This document shows positions 1 to 8,428 of a stretch of DNA of 37,732 nt, in pieces. Numbering within the stretch: position 1 is the stretch's first letter; every line of letters begins with the position of its first letter. The notes under the pieces were generated by a model. The model saw nothing but the letters and a program-made list of their open reading frames with translations, searched no databases and was not told the DNA's origin. The position numbers and the translations under genes were made by a program. Source of the DNA: Gordonia effusa NBRC 100432 (GTDB lineage: Bacteria > Actinomycetota > Actinomycetes > Mycobacteriales > Mycobacteriaceae); NCBI RefSeq assembly GCF_000241305.1, contig NZ_BAEH01000070.1, forward strand, positions 1-37,732. Reading direction: 5' to 3'.

Positions 1-38
1 GCCCTCGGATGCCATTGAGGGGGACGAGAATTCACGCG
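1..38. repeat. Half of a dispersed palindromic element
   Basis: The first bases match the right arm of the long palindrome at 22881-22953: about 28 of 36 positions agree, ending in the shared core GGGGACGA and then TCACG. The left arm would lie outside the window. This shows that the element occurs at least twice in the genome. Nothing suggests it encodes a protein. Confidence 0.55.
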
Positions 39-120
39 TGGGTTACGCAACGTGACATTGTGTGCAACTGCCCCTGCCGCACAACCGTATTCGACTCGCT
101 TTGGTCTCGAAACGCGCGCG

Positions 121-275
121 TCTCGCTAGCGCTCGCCGAGCGCACTCGACCAGCCAAGGCGGCGCGTCTCGCTAGCGCTCGCCGAGCGCACTCGACCAGC
201 CAAGGCGGCGCGTCTCGCTAGCGCTCGCCGAGCGCACTCGACCAGCCAGGGCAGCGGGTCTCGCTAGCGCTCGAC
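121..275. repeat. 46-bp tandem repeat, about 3.4 copies
   Basis: Three consecutive 46-bp units start at 121, 167 and 213, with a partial fourth at 259. Units 1 and 2 are identical and unit 3 differs at a few bases near its end. Each unit carries CGCTCGCCGAGCGCACTCGACC, whose reverse complement recurs exactly at 37709-37730. The array follows GGTCTCGA at 103-110, the same word that opens the repeats near 22828. It is a local expansion of a dispersed actinobacterial repeat family. An open frame runs through it, but the composition and periodicity argue against a gene. Confidence 0.85.
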
Positions 276-300
276 GAAACGTAGTCCGCCGCCCCTCGTT

Positions 301-349
301 GGTCGAGTGCCGTCGCACGAGCTTGCGAGCCCGGCGGTGTATCGAGACC
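301..349. repeat. 49-bp dispersed repeat copy
   Basis: This copy begins GGTCGAGTGCCG and ends GGTGTATCGAGACC. It matches 23036-23084 at about 44 of 49 positions, and the similarity continues for roughly 35 more bases downstream in both places. It lies just beyond the stop of the HNH gene. Confidence 0.8.
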
Positions 350-371
350 GCTCAACCCGAAGGCTCCGACG

Positions 372-731
372 TCACGACACTGAGAATTCCTGTACCAGCG
401 CGCGGCTGATCGCGACTTGCCGCTCCAGGAATGTTCGCTCGTCCAGCTTTTTGCGGCGCATCCATGTCGTCAACTCGCTGTTGCATTTGCTCGCGTTGCA
501 GGATCGGCATGCCGGAACCACGTTGGTCAGGGTGTAGCGTCCGCCACGCGAAATTGGCAGCATGCAATCTTTTTGTGGCGCAGCATCTTTCGCGCCGCAG
601 TAGGCGCAGCCGGACCAGTGCGACTTCAACGCCGACCACTGAGGGTCGGTGAGGTCGTGGTCTTGTTGGGCCATCCGCTTCTTTCGGCGACGTGCGTATC
701 GCGCTGCGCGGGCGGGGCTCTTGGACGGCAT
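372..731 (-). CDS. HNH endonuclease-like protein, variant active site
   Basis: This is a 119-aa protein with a basic N-terminus (many Arg/Lys in residues 1-20) followed by an HNH-type zinc fold. One CxxC pair is at Cys42/Cys45, the loop PISRGG is at 59-64, Asn70 lies in the middle segment, and a second CxxC pair is at Cys75/Cys78 followed by Asn79. The canonical family has Asp-His before the PxSRGG loop; here the pair is Asp55-Cys56, so the usual catalytic histidine is missing. It may belong to an HNH subfamily with this substitution, act as a DNA-binding zinc protein, or be inactive. A shorter start at 674 (MAQQDHD) is possible because neither site has a strong ribosome binding site. It is divergent from the gene at 780 and ends beside a dispersed repeat. 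Identity as an HNH-fold protein is secure; activity is not. Confidence 0.75.
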   Translation of the reverse strand: MPSKSPARAARYARRRKKRMAQQDHDLTDPQWSALKSHWSGCAYCGAKDAAPQKDCMLPISRGGRYTLTNVVPACRSCNASKCNSELTTWMRRKKLDERTFLERQVAISRALVQEFSVS

Positions 732-779
732 CGGCCGAGCGTAGCGCGCTTCTACCCAATGAGGTGGGACGCGACGCGC

Positions 780-1652
780 ATGAGCATCGACGTCCGCAAT
801 GAACGTGTCGCGCCATACACTGACGTGGTGATTATCGAGATCGGCGATCCGGTCACCCTCGGGGTTTCCGACGACAAAGCGACGTTGCGGTTCGGCGAGG
901 AGCCGAAGAAGTCTGAGGGGTATGTTGGCCGACGTCTACTCTTCCTGGACGGCGAGCCCGCTTATGAGCTCAGCTTCTGGTGTGGCACTTGCCAATTCGT
1001 GTTTCGAAGGCTGGAAGGGGCGAATAGAACCCTCTCCGAGGAAGAACTACGCGAGCGCTTGTCTGAGGATGCGAGCACACTCGACCCGGCCATCGTCGAT
1101 ACCTACGGCCAATTGCTCGGCGAGGGAACGTATCTCCCGCTGCTACTGCGGATCGAACCGAAACTCGTCACCCCGTCGGGAGACGACGACTACTTCAGCA
1201 CCGAACAGATCGCAACCTGGGGAATTCGAAACTTTTGGGGGCTCCCGGAGTATCCCGCGACGCCCTACTACCGAACTTTTCAGACCGCCGTCGACGACGA
1301 TTCCCACTTCTTTGAGTTCGTTGTTCCGATGGTGCCGCCGTCGTGGAATGACTCAGCGCGGGTAGATGACTACGCGTCGCGGCTGGAGCAGGGGCGAATC
1401 CCTACAGCCGTCGCGGTCGCAACACTTGACGTCTGCGCTCCCGCGACCGACACGATGGCGACCGACTACTACCGCCATTGGGCTTTCACCCATTTCCTGC
1501 TCGACGGCCATCACAAGTTGGCAGCAGCGGCGCGATCAGGCAGGCCGGTTCAACTATTGACGTTGGTCGCACTCGATGACTGTCTCGCGACACAGGAGGA
1601 ACGCGACCGGCTAGTCGAGATTCGGCAGAAGCAGCACCGACCGCGCCGATGA
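780..1652 (+). CDS. Conserved hypothetical protein with CxxC motif
   Basis: A 290-aa soluble protein that I do not recognise. It has no signal peptide or membrane segment. Visible marks are a CxxC pair in FWCGTC (Cys68, Cys71) and the segment DGHHKLAAA (Asp242 to about 250), which resembles the DGxHR/K-A element of ParB/sulfiredoxin-like proteins. The rest is acidic with many aromatics. The start at ATG 780 is chosen because GAGGTGGG lies 11 nt upstream; ATG 759 is in frame but has no good site. It is divergent from the HNH gene with under 50 bp between starts, so they may share a control region. No function is assigned. Confidence 0.6.
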   Translation: MSIDVRNERVAPYTDVVIIEIGDPVTLGVSDDKATLRFGEEPKKSEGYVGRRLLFLDGEPAYELSFWCGTCQFVFRRLEGANRTLSEEELRERLSEDASTLDPAIVDTYGQLLGEGTYLPLLLRIEPKLVTPSGDDDYFSTEQIATWGIRNFWGLPEYPATPYYRTFQTAVDDDSHFFEFVVPMVPPSWNDSARVDDYASRLEQGRIPTAVAVATLDVCAPATDTMATDYYRHWAFTHFLLDGHHKLAAAARSGRPVQLLTLVALDDCLATQEERDRLVEIRQKQHRPRR

Positions 1653-1803
1653 ACGCGGTCATCGACGTAGCGATCAAGTTGGCCGGCGGGATCGCGGACC
1701 GGAGTACCTGAGCAGACGGGACCTTTTGCTCTGCTGGAGCAGAATTTGCCGTGGAAACCTTCTTGCGAGACGCAATCCTTGTGTTCTTCGGGAAGGATGT
1801 TCG

Positions 1804-3516
1804 GTGGTCACAAGCAGCCCAGCGGAGAGTGGGGCAATAGAACGGCCGGTAGCGAGTCGTCCGTATCCGGCGCGCGCCGGGCTGAGAGGCTCATTGCTCT
1901 ACCGGCTCATCACGACCACCGATCATAAGCTGATCGGCGTCATGTACATAGTCTCTGCCTTTGTCTTCTTTGTGATCGGTGGATTGCTCGCGCTGCTGAT
2001 GCGTGCCGAACTCGCGCATCCGGGAATGCAGTTTCTTTCAACCGAGCAATTCAATCAAGCGTTCACTATTCACGGCAGCATAATGCTCCTGCTCTATGCG
2101 ATGCCGTTGGCGTTCGGCTTGGCAAACTATCTTTTGCCAATTCAAATCGGAGCACCGGATGTCGCATTCCCGCGTCTTAACGCGTTGGGCTTCTGGCTAT
2201 TCCTATTCGGCGGACTCGTCGTCGCTGCCGGGTTCGCGACGCCCGGCGGCGCCGCCGATTTCGGCTGGACCGCCTACACACCGCTATCGGACGCGGTTCA
2301 TTCTCCCGGCGTGGGCGGCGACCTTTGGTTCATGGGAGTGGCCGTCGGCGGGTTGGGTAGTATTCTTGCCTCGGTCAACTTCATTACCACGGTCTTCTGC
2401 CTGCGCGCACCGGGGATGACGATGTTTCGTATGCCGATATTCACCTGGAATATCGTCATCACCAGCATCTTGGTATTGCTGATCTTCCCGCTCCTCTCCG
2501 CGGCGGTGATCGGCATGGAAGTGGATCGACGTTTCGGCGCGCACCTGTTCGACCCGGCCAACGGTGGCGCGATGCTGTGGCAGCATCTGTTCTGGTTCTT
2601 CGGCCATCCTGAGGTATACGTGCTGGCACTGCCATTTTTCGGGATCGTATCCGAGATATTCCCGGTATTCAGCCGCAAACCCATCTTCGGCTATTCGGGT
2701 CTTGTCTATGCGACGGGCTCGATTGCCGCCCTGTCAGTGGCCGTATGGGCACATCATATGTATGTGACCGGCGCGGTCCTATTGCCCTTCTTCGCTTTCA
2801 TGACTTTCTTGATCGCGGTACCGACCGGTGTGAAGTTCTTCAACTGGATCGGCACGATGTGGAAAGGTCACCTAACCTTCGAAACTCCCATGTTGTTCTC
2901 AGTCGGATTTATCGTAACGTTTCTGTTCGGAGGTCTGACTGGCGTCCTTCTTGCTAGCCCGCCGCTGGACTTTCATCTATCGGATTCATATTTCGTGGTC
3001 GCTCACTTTCATTACACTCTGTTCGGGGCGATCGTCTTCGCCGCGTACGGCGGCATCTACTTTTGGTTTCCCAAGATGACCGGTCGGATGTTAGATGAGC
3101 GCCTAGGAAAGATTCACTTCTGGCTCACATTCGTAGGTTTCCACGCGACGTTCCTTGTCCAACATTGGCTGGGAAATGAGGGTATGCCGCGCCGCTACGC
3201 CGATTATCTTCCGTCAGACGGCTTCACGGTGCTGAATATGGTCTCCACGGCTGGTTCGGCGATTCTCGGGGTGTCCGTGCTGTTCTTCTTCTGGAATGTC
3301 CTTCGCAGCTACCGGTTCGGTGAAGTGGTCACCGTCGACGATCCGTGGGGATTTGGAAACTCACTCGAGTGGGCGACAAGTTGCCCGCCGCCGCGTCACA
3401 ACTTCACCGAACTTCCGCGAATCCGGTCCGAACGTCCGGCATTTGAATTGCACTACCCGCACATGGTGGAGCGTATGCGCGCCGAGGCCCATTCCGGCTC
3501 GGACCACACGCAATAA
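1804..3516 (+). CDS. ctaD: Cytochrome c oxidase subunit I (aa3 type)
   Basis: A 570-aa multi-span membrane protein, full length for the heme-copper oxidase catalytic subunit that reduces O2 to water and pumps protons. Diagnostic elements appear in order: the heme a histidine in FTIHGSIML, the D-channel entry region [12 protein letters not shown], the CuB ligand and cross-linked Tyr in GHPEVY, the two CuB histidines in WAHHMY, and the heme a3 and heme a histidines in HFHYTLFG. All key ligands are intact. GTG 1804 is chosen because GGAAGG lies about 8 nt upstream and the N-terminus then resembles other actinobacterial CtaD proteins. No other oxidase subunit or heme-biosynthesis gene adjoins it, so it looks like a stand-alone, possibly second, copy. 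Its 3' end faces the TetR gene with 97 bp between them. Confidence 0.93.
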   Translation: MVTSSPAESGAIERPVASRPYPARAGLRGSLLYRLITTTDHKLIGVMYIVSAFVFFVIGGLLALLMRAELAHPGMQFLSTEQFNQAFTIHGSIMLLLYAMPLAFGLANYLLPIQIGAPDVAFPRLNALGFWLFLFGGLVVAAGFATPGGAADFGWTAYTPLSDAVHSPGVGGDLWFMGVAVGGLGSILASVNFITTVFCLRAPGMTMFRMPIFTWNIVITSILVLLIFPLLSAAVIGMEVDRRFGAHLFDPANGGAMLWQHLFWFFGHPEVYVLALPFFGIVSEIFPVFSRKPIFGYSGLVYATGSIAALSVAVWAHHMYVTGAVLLPFFAFMTFLIAVPTGVKFFNWIGTMWKGHLTFETPMLFSVGFIVTFLFGGLTGVLLASPPLDFHLSDSYFVVAHFHYTLFGAIVFAAYGGIYFWFPKMTGRMLDERLGKIHFWLTFVGFHATFLVQHWLGNEGMPRRYADYLPSDGFTVLNMVSTAGSAILGVSVLFFFWNVLRSYRFGEVVTVDDPWGFGNSLEWATSCPPPRHNFTELPRIRSERPAFELHYPHMVERMRAEAHSGSDHTQ

Positions 3517-3613
3517 CGTCACATGCGACGAGCAGACTAGCGCGGCGTCTGCGACGACGGCTTCGTAAAGGGCTGGTATGTCGCCTGATTGAGATTGGGG
3601 CAACCTCGCGCGA

Positions 3614-4201
3614 CTATCGAAGCAGCGTCGCGACCGCGCGGTTCACTACGGCGTCGAGGTCGTTGCCCAAATGTCCAGTAAGCCATTGCTGAGCCAGCTC
3701 GGCCATCGCGCCGGTGAACATCGCTGCGCGAACGCGGTTGTCGATCGGATCGCTATCGCCATGATCTTCGGCCAGGGTGAGCTCCAGCAAGAGATCTTGG
3801 GCTGCGGCTCGGCGTGCGATGAGCACGGGATGGGCGCGCGCGTCGGTGAATAGCACCCGGCCGCGTCGAGGGTCGCCTGAGCCGAAGCCCAGCACAGCGC
3901 GGATTCCGGCTCGGACGCGAGCGGCGTCGGAATCGCCAGCCGCGGTCAACTCCGCTTCGATCGCCGCGGACATGTCGAGGGCGACCTGGTCGTAGATCGC
4001 TCCGAGCAGTTCGTCCGTGTCGGCGAAACTCTCGTAGAAGTATCGGGTGTTGAAACCGCAAGCGCGACAGACTGATCGAACTGATAGACCGGATTCGCCC
4101 TGAGTGCCGAATATCTCGAAGCCGGCCGCGACTAGCTGCGACTTTCGTTCGGCACGACGATCCGCAAGCGGAACGCCCGCCCATCGGGTGGGACTGGACA
4201 C
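3614..4201 (-). CDS. TetR-family transcriptional regulator
   Basis: A 195-aa one-component repressor-like protein. Residues about 15-65 form the TetR DNA-binding domain, with the recognition segment SVCRACGFNTRYFYESFADTD at about 43-63 showing the usual x-T-x-Y-x-F-F/Y pattern. The remainder is a helical ligand/dimerisation domain. GTG 4201 is the preferred start; upstream in-frame codons would add an implausible tail. No strong ribosome binding site is visible, so the message may have a very short leader. It is divergent from the MpaB-type oxygenase gene with 106 bp between, the classic layout for a local repressor. A 13-bp palindrome at 4265-4277 is a candidate site. The ligand is unknown. 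Confidence 0.85.
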   Translation of the reverse strand: MSSPTRWAGVPLADRRAERKSQLVAAGFEIFGTQGESGLSVRSVCRACGFNTRYFYESFADTDELLGAIYDQVALDMSAAIEAELTAAGDSDAARVRAGIRAVLGFGSGDPRRGRVLFTDARAHPVLIARRAAAQDLLLELTLAEDHGDSDPIDNRVRAAMFTGAMAELAQQWLTGHLGNDLDAVVNRAVATLLR

Positions 4202-4242
4202 CGGATCAGCATACGTCGGATGAAGGAAAATGCGACAAAGTC

Positions 4243-4271
4243 TGGTCACATGCGTGTCCAAAAGGTATTCT
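4243..4271 (+). promoter_or_regulatory. Candidate promoter of the MpaB-type oxygenase gene
   Basis: TGGTCA at 4243-4248 and TATTCT at 4266-4271 are separated by 17 bp, and each matches 4 of 6 positions of the housekeeping consensus. The ATG follows 36 nt after the -10. The -10 is embedded in the palindrome at 4265-4277. This is inferred from sequence only. Confidence 0.4.
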
Positions 4272-4277
4272 GGATAC
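4265..4277. promoter_or_regulatory. Candidate TetR operator palindrome
   Basis: GTATTCTGGATAC is an inverted repeat of form GTATnC-n-GnATAC lying between the divergent TetR and oxygenase genes and covering the predicted -10 of the latter. Binding here would block transcription. It is short for a TetR operator, so the true site may be longer. Confidence 0.35.
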
Positions 4278-4307
4278 AACCGTTACCAAACTTGGGGAGG
4301 AAACACG

Positions 4308-5366
4308 ATGCTCGTGTCTCTGCCGTCGGTGAAGCTGCCAGATGTACCGCAACTCGGCGCGGTCGGCAGGGTGCCAATCGCGTTGCCGCATCAATATATT
4401 GGCAAGTGGCTCAACGATCGCTTCGACGAGAATGTCAAGGCGAAATTCTTCCGCGGAATGGAATTCGAGGACCCAGTGGGCGACCCGGGCTGGTTCGGTC
4501 CGGATAGTCCCACGTGGCATGTGCACTCACACACGCCCGCGCTGATTTTCGGACTGCAGTGCGCGGCGTATCTCGAACGCCTCGATCCGAGTATCTACTG
4601 GATGGGGATGCATCATTCTCGCCTGGTCAAGCCGTCGAAGAACGGTTTGACGGCCCAGATCGATCCCGCGGGTGCCAATATTCGCCTCGGACATTCGCTG
4701 GCCTTCTTCATCGGAACCGCCTATGGCTCAACCGAGACCGCTGAGCGGCTCGCGCGAACTGTTCGCGCGATGCACCACACCATCAAAGGTGTTCGGCCCG
4801 ACGGACTTCCATACGACGCCGACAATCCTGAATGGCTGCGATGGAATTACGCGACGGTAGTGTGGGGTATCGCCACGGCACATGAGATCTATCATCCGAA
4901 TCCGTTGCGAGGCAAGGAACTCGACAAGTATTACGCCGAGTTCGTTCGCGTCGGCCACGCGCTCGGCGGGACTGATCTTCCCGCGTCGAAGGCAGATACG
5001 CTGACCTGCTTGCAGGAGTATTTGCCGAAGCTGGGACTCACCTACGGCAGTGCGATGGCCACCGGCGCCAACGTGACTCACCCGGCTCAGGCGGCAGTGG
5101 ATTGGGCGATCCGCGACACCATGCCGTCCTGGGCGGCGCAACTGGTGATGTACCGCGCGCCCAACGCTATCGAACGTCGCGCGCGTCGCAGCGCGGTGTG
5201 GTCGGCGATCAACGGACTGCACCTCAGTATGGGGGAGGCCCCGGAGTTCGCCGCCGCCCGACGTCGCGTCGCGGGCGGGACAACGGTGCCCCACACCGAG
5301 CCGTCCTATGTGCTCGGTACCGACCCGCTGCTCGACCGGAACGAGGTCGAGGCGGCATTCTCCTAG
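4308..5366 (+). CDS. MpaB-type oxygenase, DUF2236 / rubber-oxygenase-like
   Basis: A 352-aa protein of the ER-bound oxygenase MpaB / latex-clearing-protein catalytic family (DUF2236). The hallmark run is visible: RTVRAMHHTIKGV with His156/His157, then a YDADNPEWLRWNYATVV segment typical of the heme-pocket helices. The family uses b-type heme and O2 to act on lipids or polyisoprene; the substrate here cannot be read from sequence. There is no signal peptide, so a cytoplasmic or peripheral location is likely, unlike secreted rubber oxygenases. ATG 4308 has GGGGAGG seven nt upstream. It is divergent from the TetR gene, which probably controls it. Confidence 0.8.
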   Translation: MLVSLPSVKLPDVPQLGAVGRVPIALPHQYIGKWLNDRFDENVKAKFFRGMEFEDPVGDPGWFGPDSPTWHVHSHTPALIFGLQCAAYLERLDPSIYWMGMHHSRLVKPSKNGLTAQIDPAGANIRLGHSLAFFIGTAYGSTETAERLARTVRAMHHTIKGVRPDGLPYDADNPEWLRWNYATVVWGIATAHEIYHPNPLRGKELDKYYAEFVRVGHALGGTDLPASKADTLTCLQEYLPKLGLTYGSAMATGANVTHPAQAAVDWAIRDTMPSWAAQLVMYRAPNAIERRARRSAVWSAINGLHLSMGEAPEFAAARRRVAGGTTVPHTEPSYVLGTDPLLDRNEVEAAFS

Positions 5367-5393
5367 TCGCTCAAGCGATTTCGACATCGGCCG

Positions 5394-5678
5394 CTAGTCA
5401 GCCGCACGGTCGGCGTGTCCCAGATTCCAGTCGGGTAGCGCGAGATCGCGCACCACTTGTTTGAGAGTGGCTGCATCAGGAAAGCCGCCATCGCGTTTTC
5501 GTTCCCAAACACGTTTCCCGTCTACGTCGATGAAGAATACGCCGCCGGTGCCGGGCACAAGTGTGACTGATCCGAGTTCGGCGCCAAAGGTATTAAGCAA
5601 TTCCGATGCCATCCACGACGCGCGCAGAAGCCAGTTGCATTGTGTGCAGTAGGTGATGGAGATCTGCGGACCAGTCAT
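5394..5678 (-). CDS. SelT/SelW/SelH (Rdx) family selenoprotein-like protein
   Basis: A 94-aa thioredoxin-like protein. The N-terminal strand ISITYCTQCNWLLRA carries the CxxC redox motif (Cys in place of Sec), followed by the helix with ASELLNTF, a strand, and the loop GTGGVFFIDVDG typical of the Rdx family. Members are small redox proteins whose substrates are mostly unknown. ATG 5678 gives the canonical length; an in-frame extension upstream is not supported. It is divergent from the MDMPI gene with 57 bp between starts, and it converges on the oxygenase gene with 27 bp between stops. Confidence 0.85.
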   Translation of the reverse strand: MTGPQISITYCTQCNWLLRASWMASELLNTFGAELGSVTLVPGTGGVFFIDVDGKRVWERKRDGGFPDAATLKQVVRDLALPDWNLGHADRAAD

Positions 5679-5735
5679 GGGGCAACCCTGCCAGATGCGG
5701 GAGAATTCGGCACCTCGGCGTGCGACGATGAAGAG

Positions 5736-6497
5736 ATGGACCGGCTGGCAGTCATCTCCGCGCAATCGCAACGGCTTGTCGACGTGTTAGCTGGCGTTGA
5801 TCCCGACCGTCGATGTCCAACGTGCCCGGACTGGAGTGCCGCCGACCTACTGTGGCACCTGACCGAAGTGCATCTGTTCTGGGGTGCGATCTTGGCGCGA
5901 AACATACTGAGTAGCAACGAATTACTCGATATTCAGGAAGCGAAACCAGCGCGGCCGCAGAGCTGGGTCGATCTGGTCGCGCTGCGCACGGACGCAACGG
6001 ATAAGCTCGTGAAAGAACTCGCCGCCAAGGGCGATGAGGAGCCGTTGTGGTCGTGGTGGCCCGCCGATCAGACGGTTGGCTTCACTCGCCGAATGCAGAC
6101 GTACGAAGCGACGATGCATCGCGTTGATGCCGAGCTGGCCGCTGGTCTGCCGATTACTCCCATTGCCGCCGACGTCGCCGCGGGTGCGATCGACCATGTT
6201 GTCGACGTCATGTGGGACCCGATGCCAGCGGACGGCGATTACCGCGCCGAGGCGATTGTCGAGTTGGTCGCCACCGACATTGACCAGCGGTGGCTGGTGG
6301 AAACAGGACGTTGGGCTGGATCGAATGGCAGTGGGCGCAGGGCGGTGCGTGCACAGTCGGCGACTGCGAGGGCAACAGTTGCCGGCACGGTGGAGCAACT
6401 TGCACTGTGGGCATGGACACGCGATGACCAGGTGACTCTTGCCGGTGAGGTCGACGCCGTAGAGTCGATCAAATCCGTTGTGAAACAGGGGATATGA
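5736..6497 (+). CDS. Maleylpyruvate isomerase family mycothiol-dependent enzyme
   Basis: A 253-aa protein of the MDMPI/DinB-like family. The N-terminus matches the family signature: a helix, then CPDWSAADLLWHLTEV. Putative zinc ligands of the DinB-fold metal site are His41, Glu124 and His128 (in YEATMHRVD). Members use mycothiol as cofactor, which fits the mshB gene in the same window. The substrate is unknown because most family members are not true maleylpyruvate isomerases. ATG 5736 is chosen because it gives the normal family N-terminus; the ribosome binding site is weak. The GNAT gene begins one base after its stop, suggesting cotranscription. Confidence 0.82.
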   Translation: MDRLAVISAQSQRLVDVLAGVDPDRRCPTCPDWSAADLLWHLTEVHLFWGAILARNILSSNELLDIQEAKPARPQSWVDLVALRTDATDKLVKELAAKGDEEPLWSWWPADQTVGFTRRMQTYEATMHRVDAELAAGLPITPIAADVAAGAIDHVVDVMWDPMPADGDYRAEAIVELVATDIDQRWLVETGRWAGSNGSGRRAVRAQSATARATVAGTVEQLALWAWTRDDQVTLAGEVDAVESIKSVVKQGI

Positions 6498-6498
6498 C

Positions 6499-6969
6499 TT
6501 GAATACGCTTTCGATTCGCCTCCGCCCGACGTCGGGTTCGAGCGAATACCTTGAGCTAGTCCATATTTGGCGCAGCGCGGTCGACGCGACACACCAGTTC
6601 GTCAGTGCCGAACATCTCGATCAGATCGAGAGCAAGCTTGCCAGTGACTATCTGCCCAACGTCGGCCTCACCGTCGCCGAAGTCGAAGGCCGTACGGTCG
6701 GATTCTCCGGCGTCGCCGACGGTCGCCTGGAAATGTTGTTCGTCGACAACGACTTCCGTGGCTGTGGCGTCGGAACCGCGCTGCTCGACGCCGCGCTTTC
6801 CGCGTTGCCGACATTGGCCCTCGACGTCAATGAGCAGAACGCGGCCGCCGTCGACTTCTACCGACGGCGCGGGTTTGTCCGTACCGGGCGCAGTCCGGTG
6901 GACGCCGATGGACTTCCATATCCTTTGTTGCACATGCGTTTCGGAGGCGGCGGTGAGACTCGACCATGA
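6499..6969 (+). CDS. GNAT-family N-acetyltransferase (YjaB-like)
   Basis: A 156-aa GNAT protein. The acetyl-CoA binding motif A is RGCGVGTALLDAAL (Arg87 onward), and motif B is DVNEQNAAAVDFYRRRGF, which is the usual C-terminal acetyl-CoA contact. The sequence resembles YjaB-type acetyltransferases. It starts at TTG 6499 with AGGGGA six nt upstream, one base after the preceding stop, so translation is probably coupled to the MDMPI gene. The substrate is unknown. Confidence 0.82.
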   Translation: MNTLSIRLRPTSGSSEYLELVHIWRSAVDATHQFVSAEHLDQIESKLASDYLPNVGLTVAEVEGRTVGFSGVADGRLEMLFVDNDFRGCGVGTALLDAALSALPTLALDVNEQNAAAVDFYRRRGFVRTGRSPVDADGLPYPLLHMRFGGGGETRP

Positions 6970-7015
6970 TCGCCCGCCTCAGGTAACCAGGCCCGATTCA
7001 AACGAAAGGTGTGAT

Positions 7016-8344
7016 ATGTCAGTGGATTTCGATGTGATCGTGTTGGGCGGCGGCGCGCCTGGTGAGCACTGCGTCGGTGAATTGGTCGATGCTGGTCTGC
7101 GCATCGCGGTAGTGGAGCGCCGGCTCGTCGGCGGTGAATGTTCCTATTACGCGTGTATCCCGTCGAAGACGTTGCTTCGACCTGGTGAAGCAGTACACGA
7201 GGCGCGGGAGGCGTTGGCAACCGCGGAGATTGACGCCGAAGCGGCACTTGCGTGGCGCGACTTCATGGTCTCCGACTACGACGACACGGGTGCGACGCAA
7301 TGGCTCACCGACAAGGGCGTAACGCTGCTTCGTGGTCAAGGCAGGCTCGATGGCCCAGGTGCCATCACCGTGGACGGAAAACGTTACACGGCAACCGATA
7401 TCGTCATCGCGACCGGGTCTGATCCGTTGATCCCACCGGTCGACGGGCTGGGAACTCTCGACGGCGTGTGGACCAACCGGGAGGCGACCGCGATGAGCGC
7501 GGTGCCCAAGCATCTGCTGGTCCTGGGCGGCGGAGCTGTCGGAGTCGAGATGGCCCAGGCTGTTCATCGACTCGGTGGCAAGGTGACGCTCGTAGGGTCC
7601 GGTGATCATCTGCTGCCGCGCGAGCCGGAACCGTTAGGGCGAGCCTTGGGGGATGCGCTGTCCCGCGACGGAATTGACCTGGTGTTCGGAGCTCGTGCCA
7701 CCGCGGCGCGCAGCGATGGTGACGAGTACATCCTTGTTCTCGACGACGGTCGGGAACTGCGTGGTGACAAACTGCTGGTCGCGACGGGACGACGGTTGCG
7801 CGTCGACGACATCGGGTTGGAGAGTGTTGGCATCGACCCGGACCGTCATGGAATAGCGACCGATGCGCGGGGCAAGGTGGCCGACGGATTGTGGGCTGTT
7901 GGAGATGTCACCGGCCAGTGGCTGCTGACTCATGTCGGCAAGTACCAGGGCGAAGTGGTGGCATCGAATATCCTTGGGCGACAACGTGAAGCCGACTATG
8001 CGGCAGTGCCACGGGTGGTATATACCGATCCGCAGGTGGCGGCTGTGGGTGCTACGGAGGCGGCGTATGCCGCGACCGTGCCGATCAATTCGGTGGCCAA
8101 GATGGCCACTTACTCGCGCAATTATGCTGACGCCGTTGGTTTTCTGACGCTGCTGAGTGATGGTGAGAAATTGGTCGGTGCCTACGCCGTCGGGCCGGAA
8201 GCGGGCGAGTGGCTGCAGCAGGCGACACTAGCTGTCCGCGCGCGAATCCCGCTCGACATTCTCTCGGACACCATCCAGCCGTTCCCGACGTTCGCAGAGA
8301 TCTTCGTCGGTGCACTTAAAGCGCTCCGGGAGCAGATCGGCTAG
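7016..8344 (+). CDS. FAD-dependent pyridine nucleotide-disulfide oxidoreductase, atypical
   Basis: A 442-aa class I disulfide reductase of the dihydrolipoyl dehydrogenase/mercuric reductase fold. It shows the N-terminal FAD dinucleotide motif VIVLGGGAPGE (8-17), the redox disulfide GGECSYYACIPSKT with Cys42 and Cys47, the NAD(P) motif LLVLGGGAVGVEMA, the second FAD motif GLWAVGDVTG, and the C-terminal dimerisation domain. The catalytic HxHPTxxE motif is replaced by QPFPTFAE at 421-428, so both histidines are missing while the Glu remains. It is therefore unlikely to act as a normal lipoamide dehydrogenase; a quinone or other electron-acceptor reductase is possible. ATG 7016 has GAAAGG about 6 nt upstream. 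It lies 46 bp after the GNAT gene. Confidence 0.85.
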   Translation: MSVDFDVIVLGGGAPGEHCVGELVDAGLRIAVVERRLVGGECSYYACIPSKTLLRPGEAVHEAREALATAEIDAEAALAWRDFMVSDYDDTGATQWLTDKGVTLLRGQGRLDGPGAITVDGKRYTATDIVIATGSDPLIPPVDGLGTLDGVWTNREATAMSAVPKHLLVLGGGAVGVEMAQAVHRLGGKVTLVGSGDHLLPREPEPLGRALGDALSRDGIDLVFGARATAARSDGDEYILVLDDGRELRGDKLLVATGRRLRVDDIGLESVGIDPDRHGIATDARGKVADGLWAVGDVTGQWLLTHVGKYQGEVVASNILGRQREADYAAVPRVVYTDPQVAAVGATEAAYAATVPINSVAKMATYSRNYADAVGFLTLLSDGEKLVGAYAVGPEAGEWLQQATLAVRARIPLDILSDTIQPFPTFAEIFVGALKALREQIG

Positions 8345-8428
8345 CGGCGGCGAGGACCTGGTAGCTAACCGGGCCATTGCGGTGGACACTGGTAACCAGT
8401 GGAGTTACCCGCTGCAAAGGAGCAGGCC

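Noticed and set aside
9..221. Open frame through the tandem repeat
   Set aside because: It simply reads through the 46-bp array, has no ribosome binding site and resembles no protein.
121..258. CRISPR array
   Set aside because: The 46-bp units abut with no unique spacers and no cas genes are near.
417..779. Long N-terminal extension of the 780-1652 gene
   Set aside because: The extension lies antisense to the HNH gene, whose zinc motifs are clear, and a good ribosome binding site precedes ATG 780.
5367..5378. Terminator TCGCTCAAGCGA after the MpaB-type gene
   Set aside because: The stem is only five base pairs with a two-base loop, too small to trust.
6605..7015. N-terminal fusion partner of the disulfide reductase
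   Set aside because: It is out of frame with and overlaps the GNAT gene; ATG 7016 has a ribosome binding site and starts the FAD domain normally.
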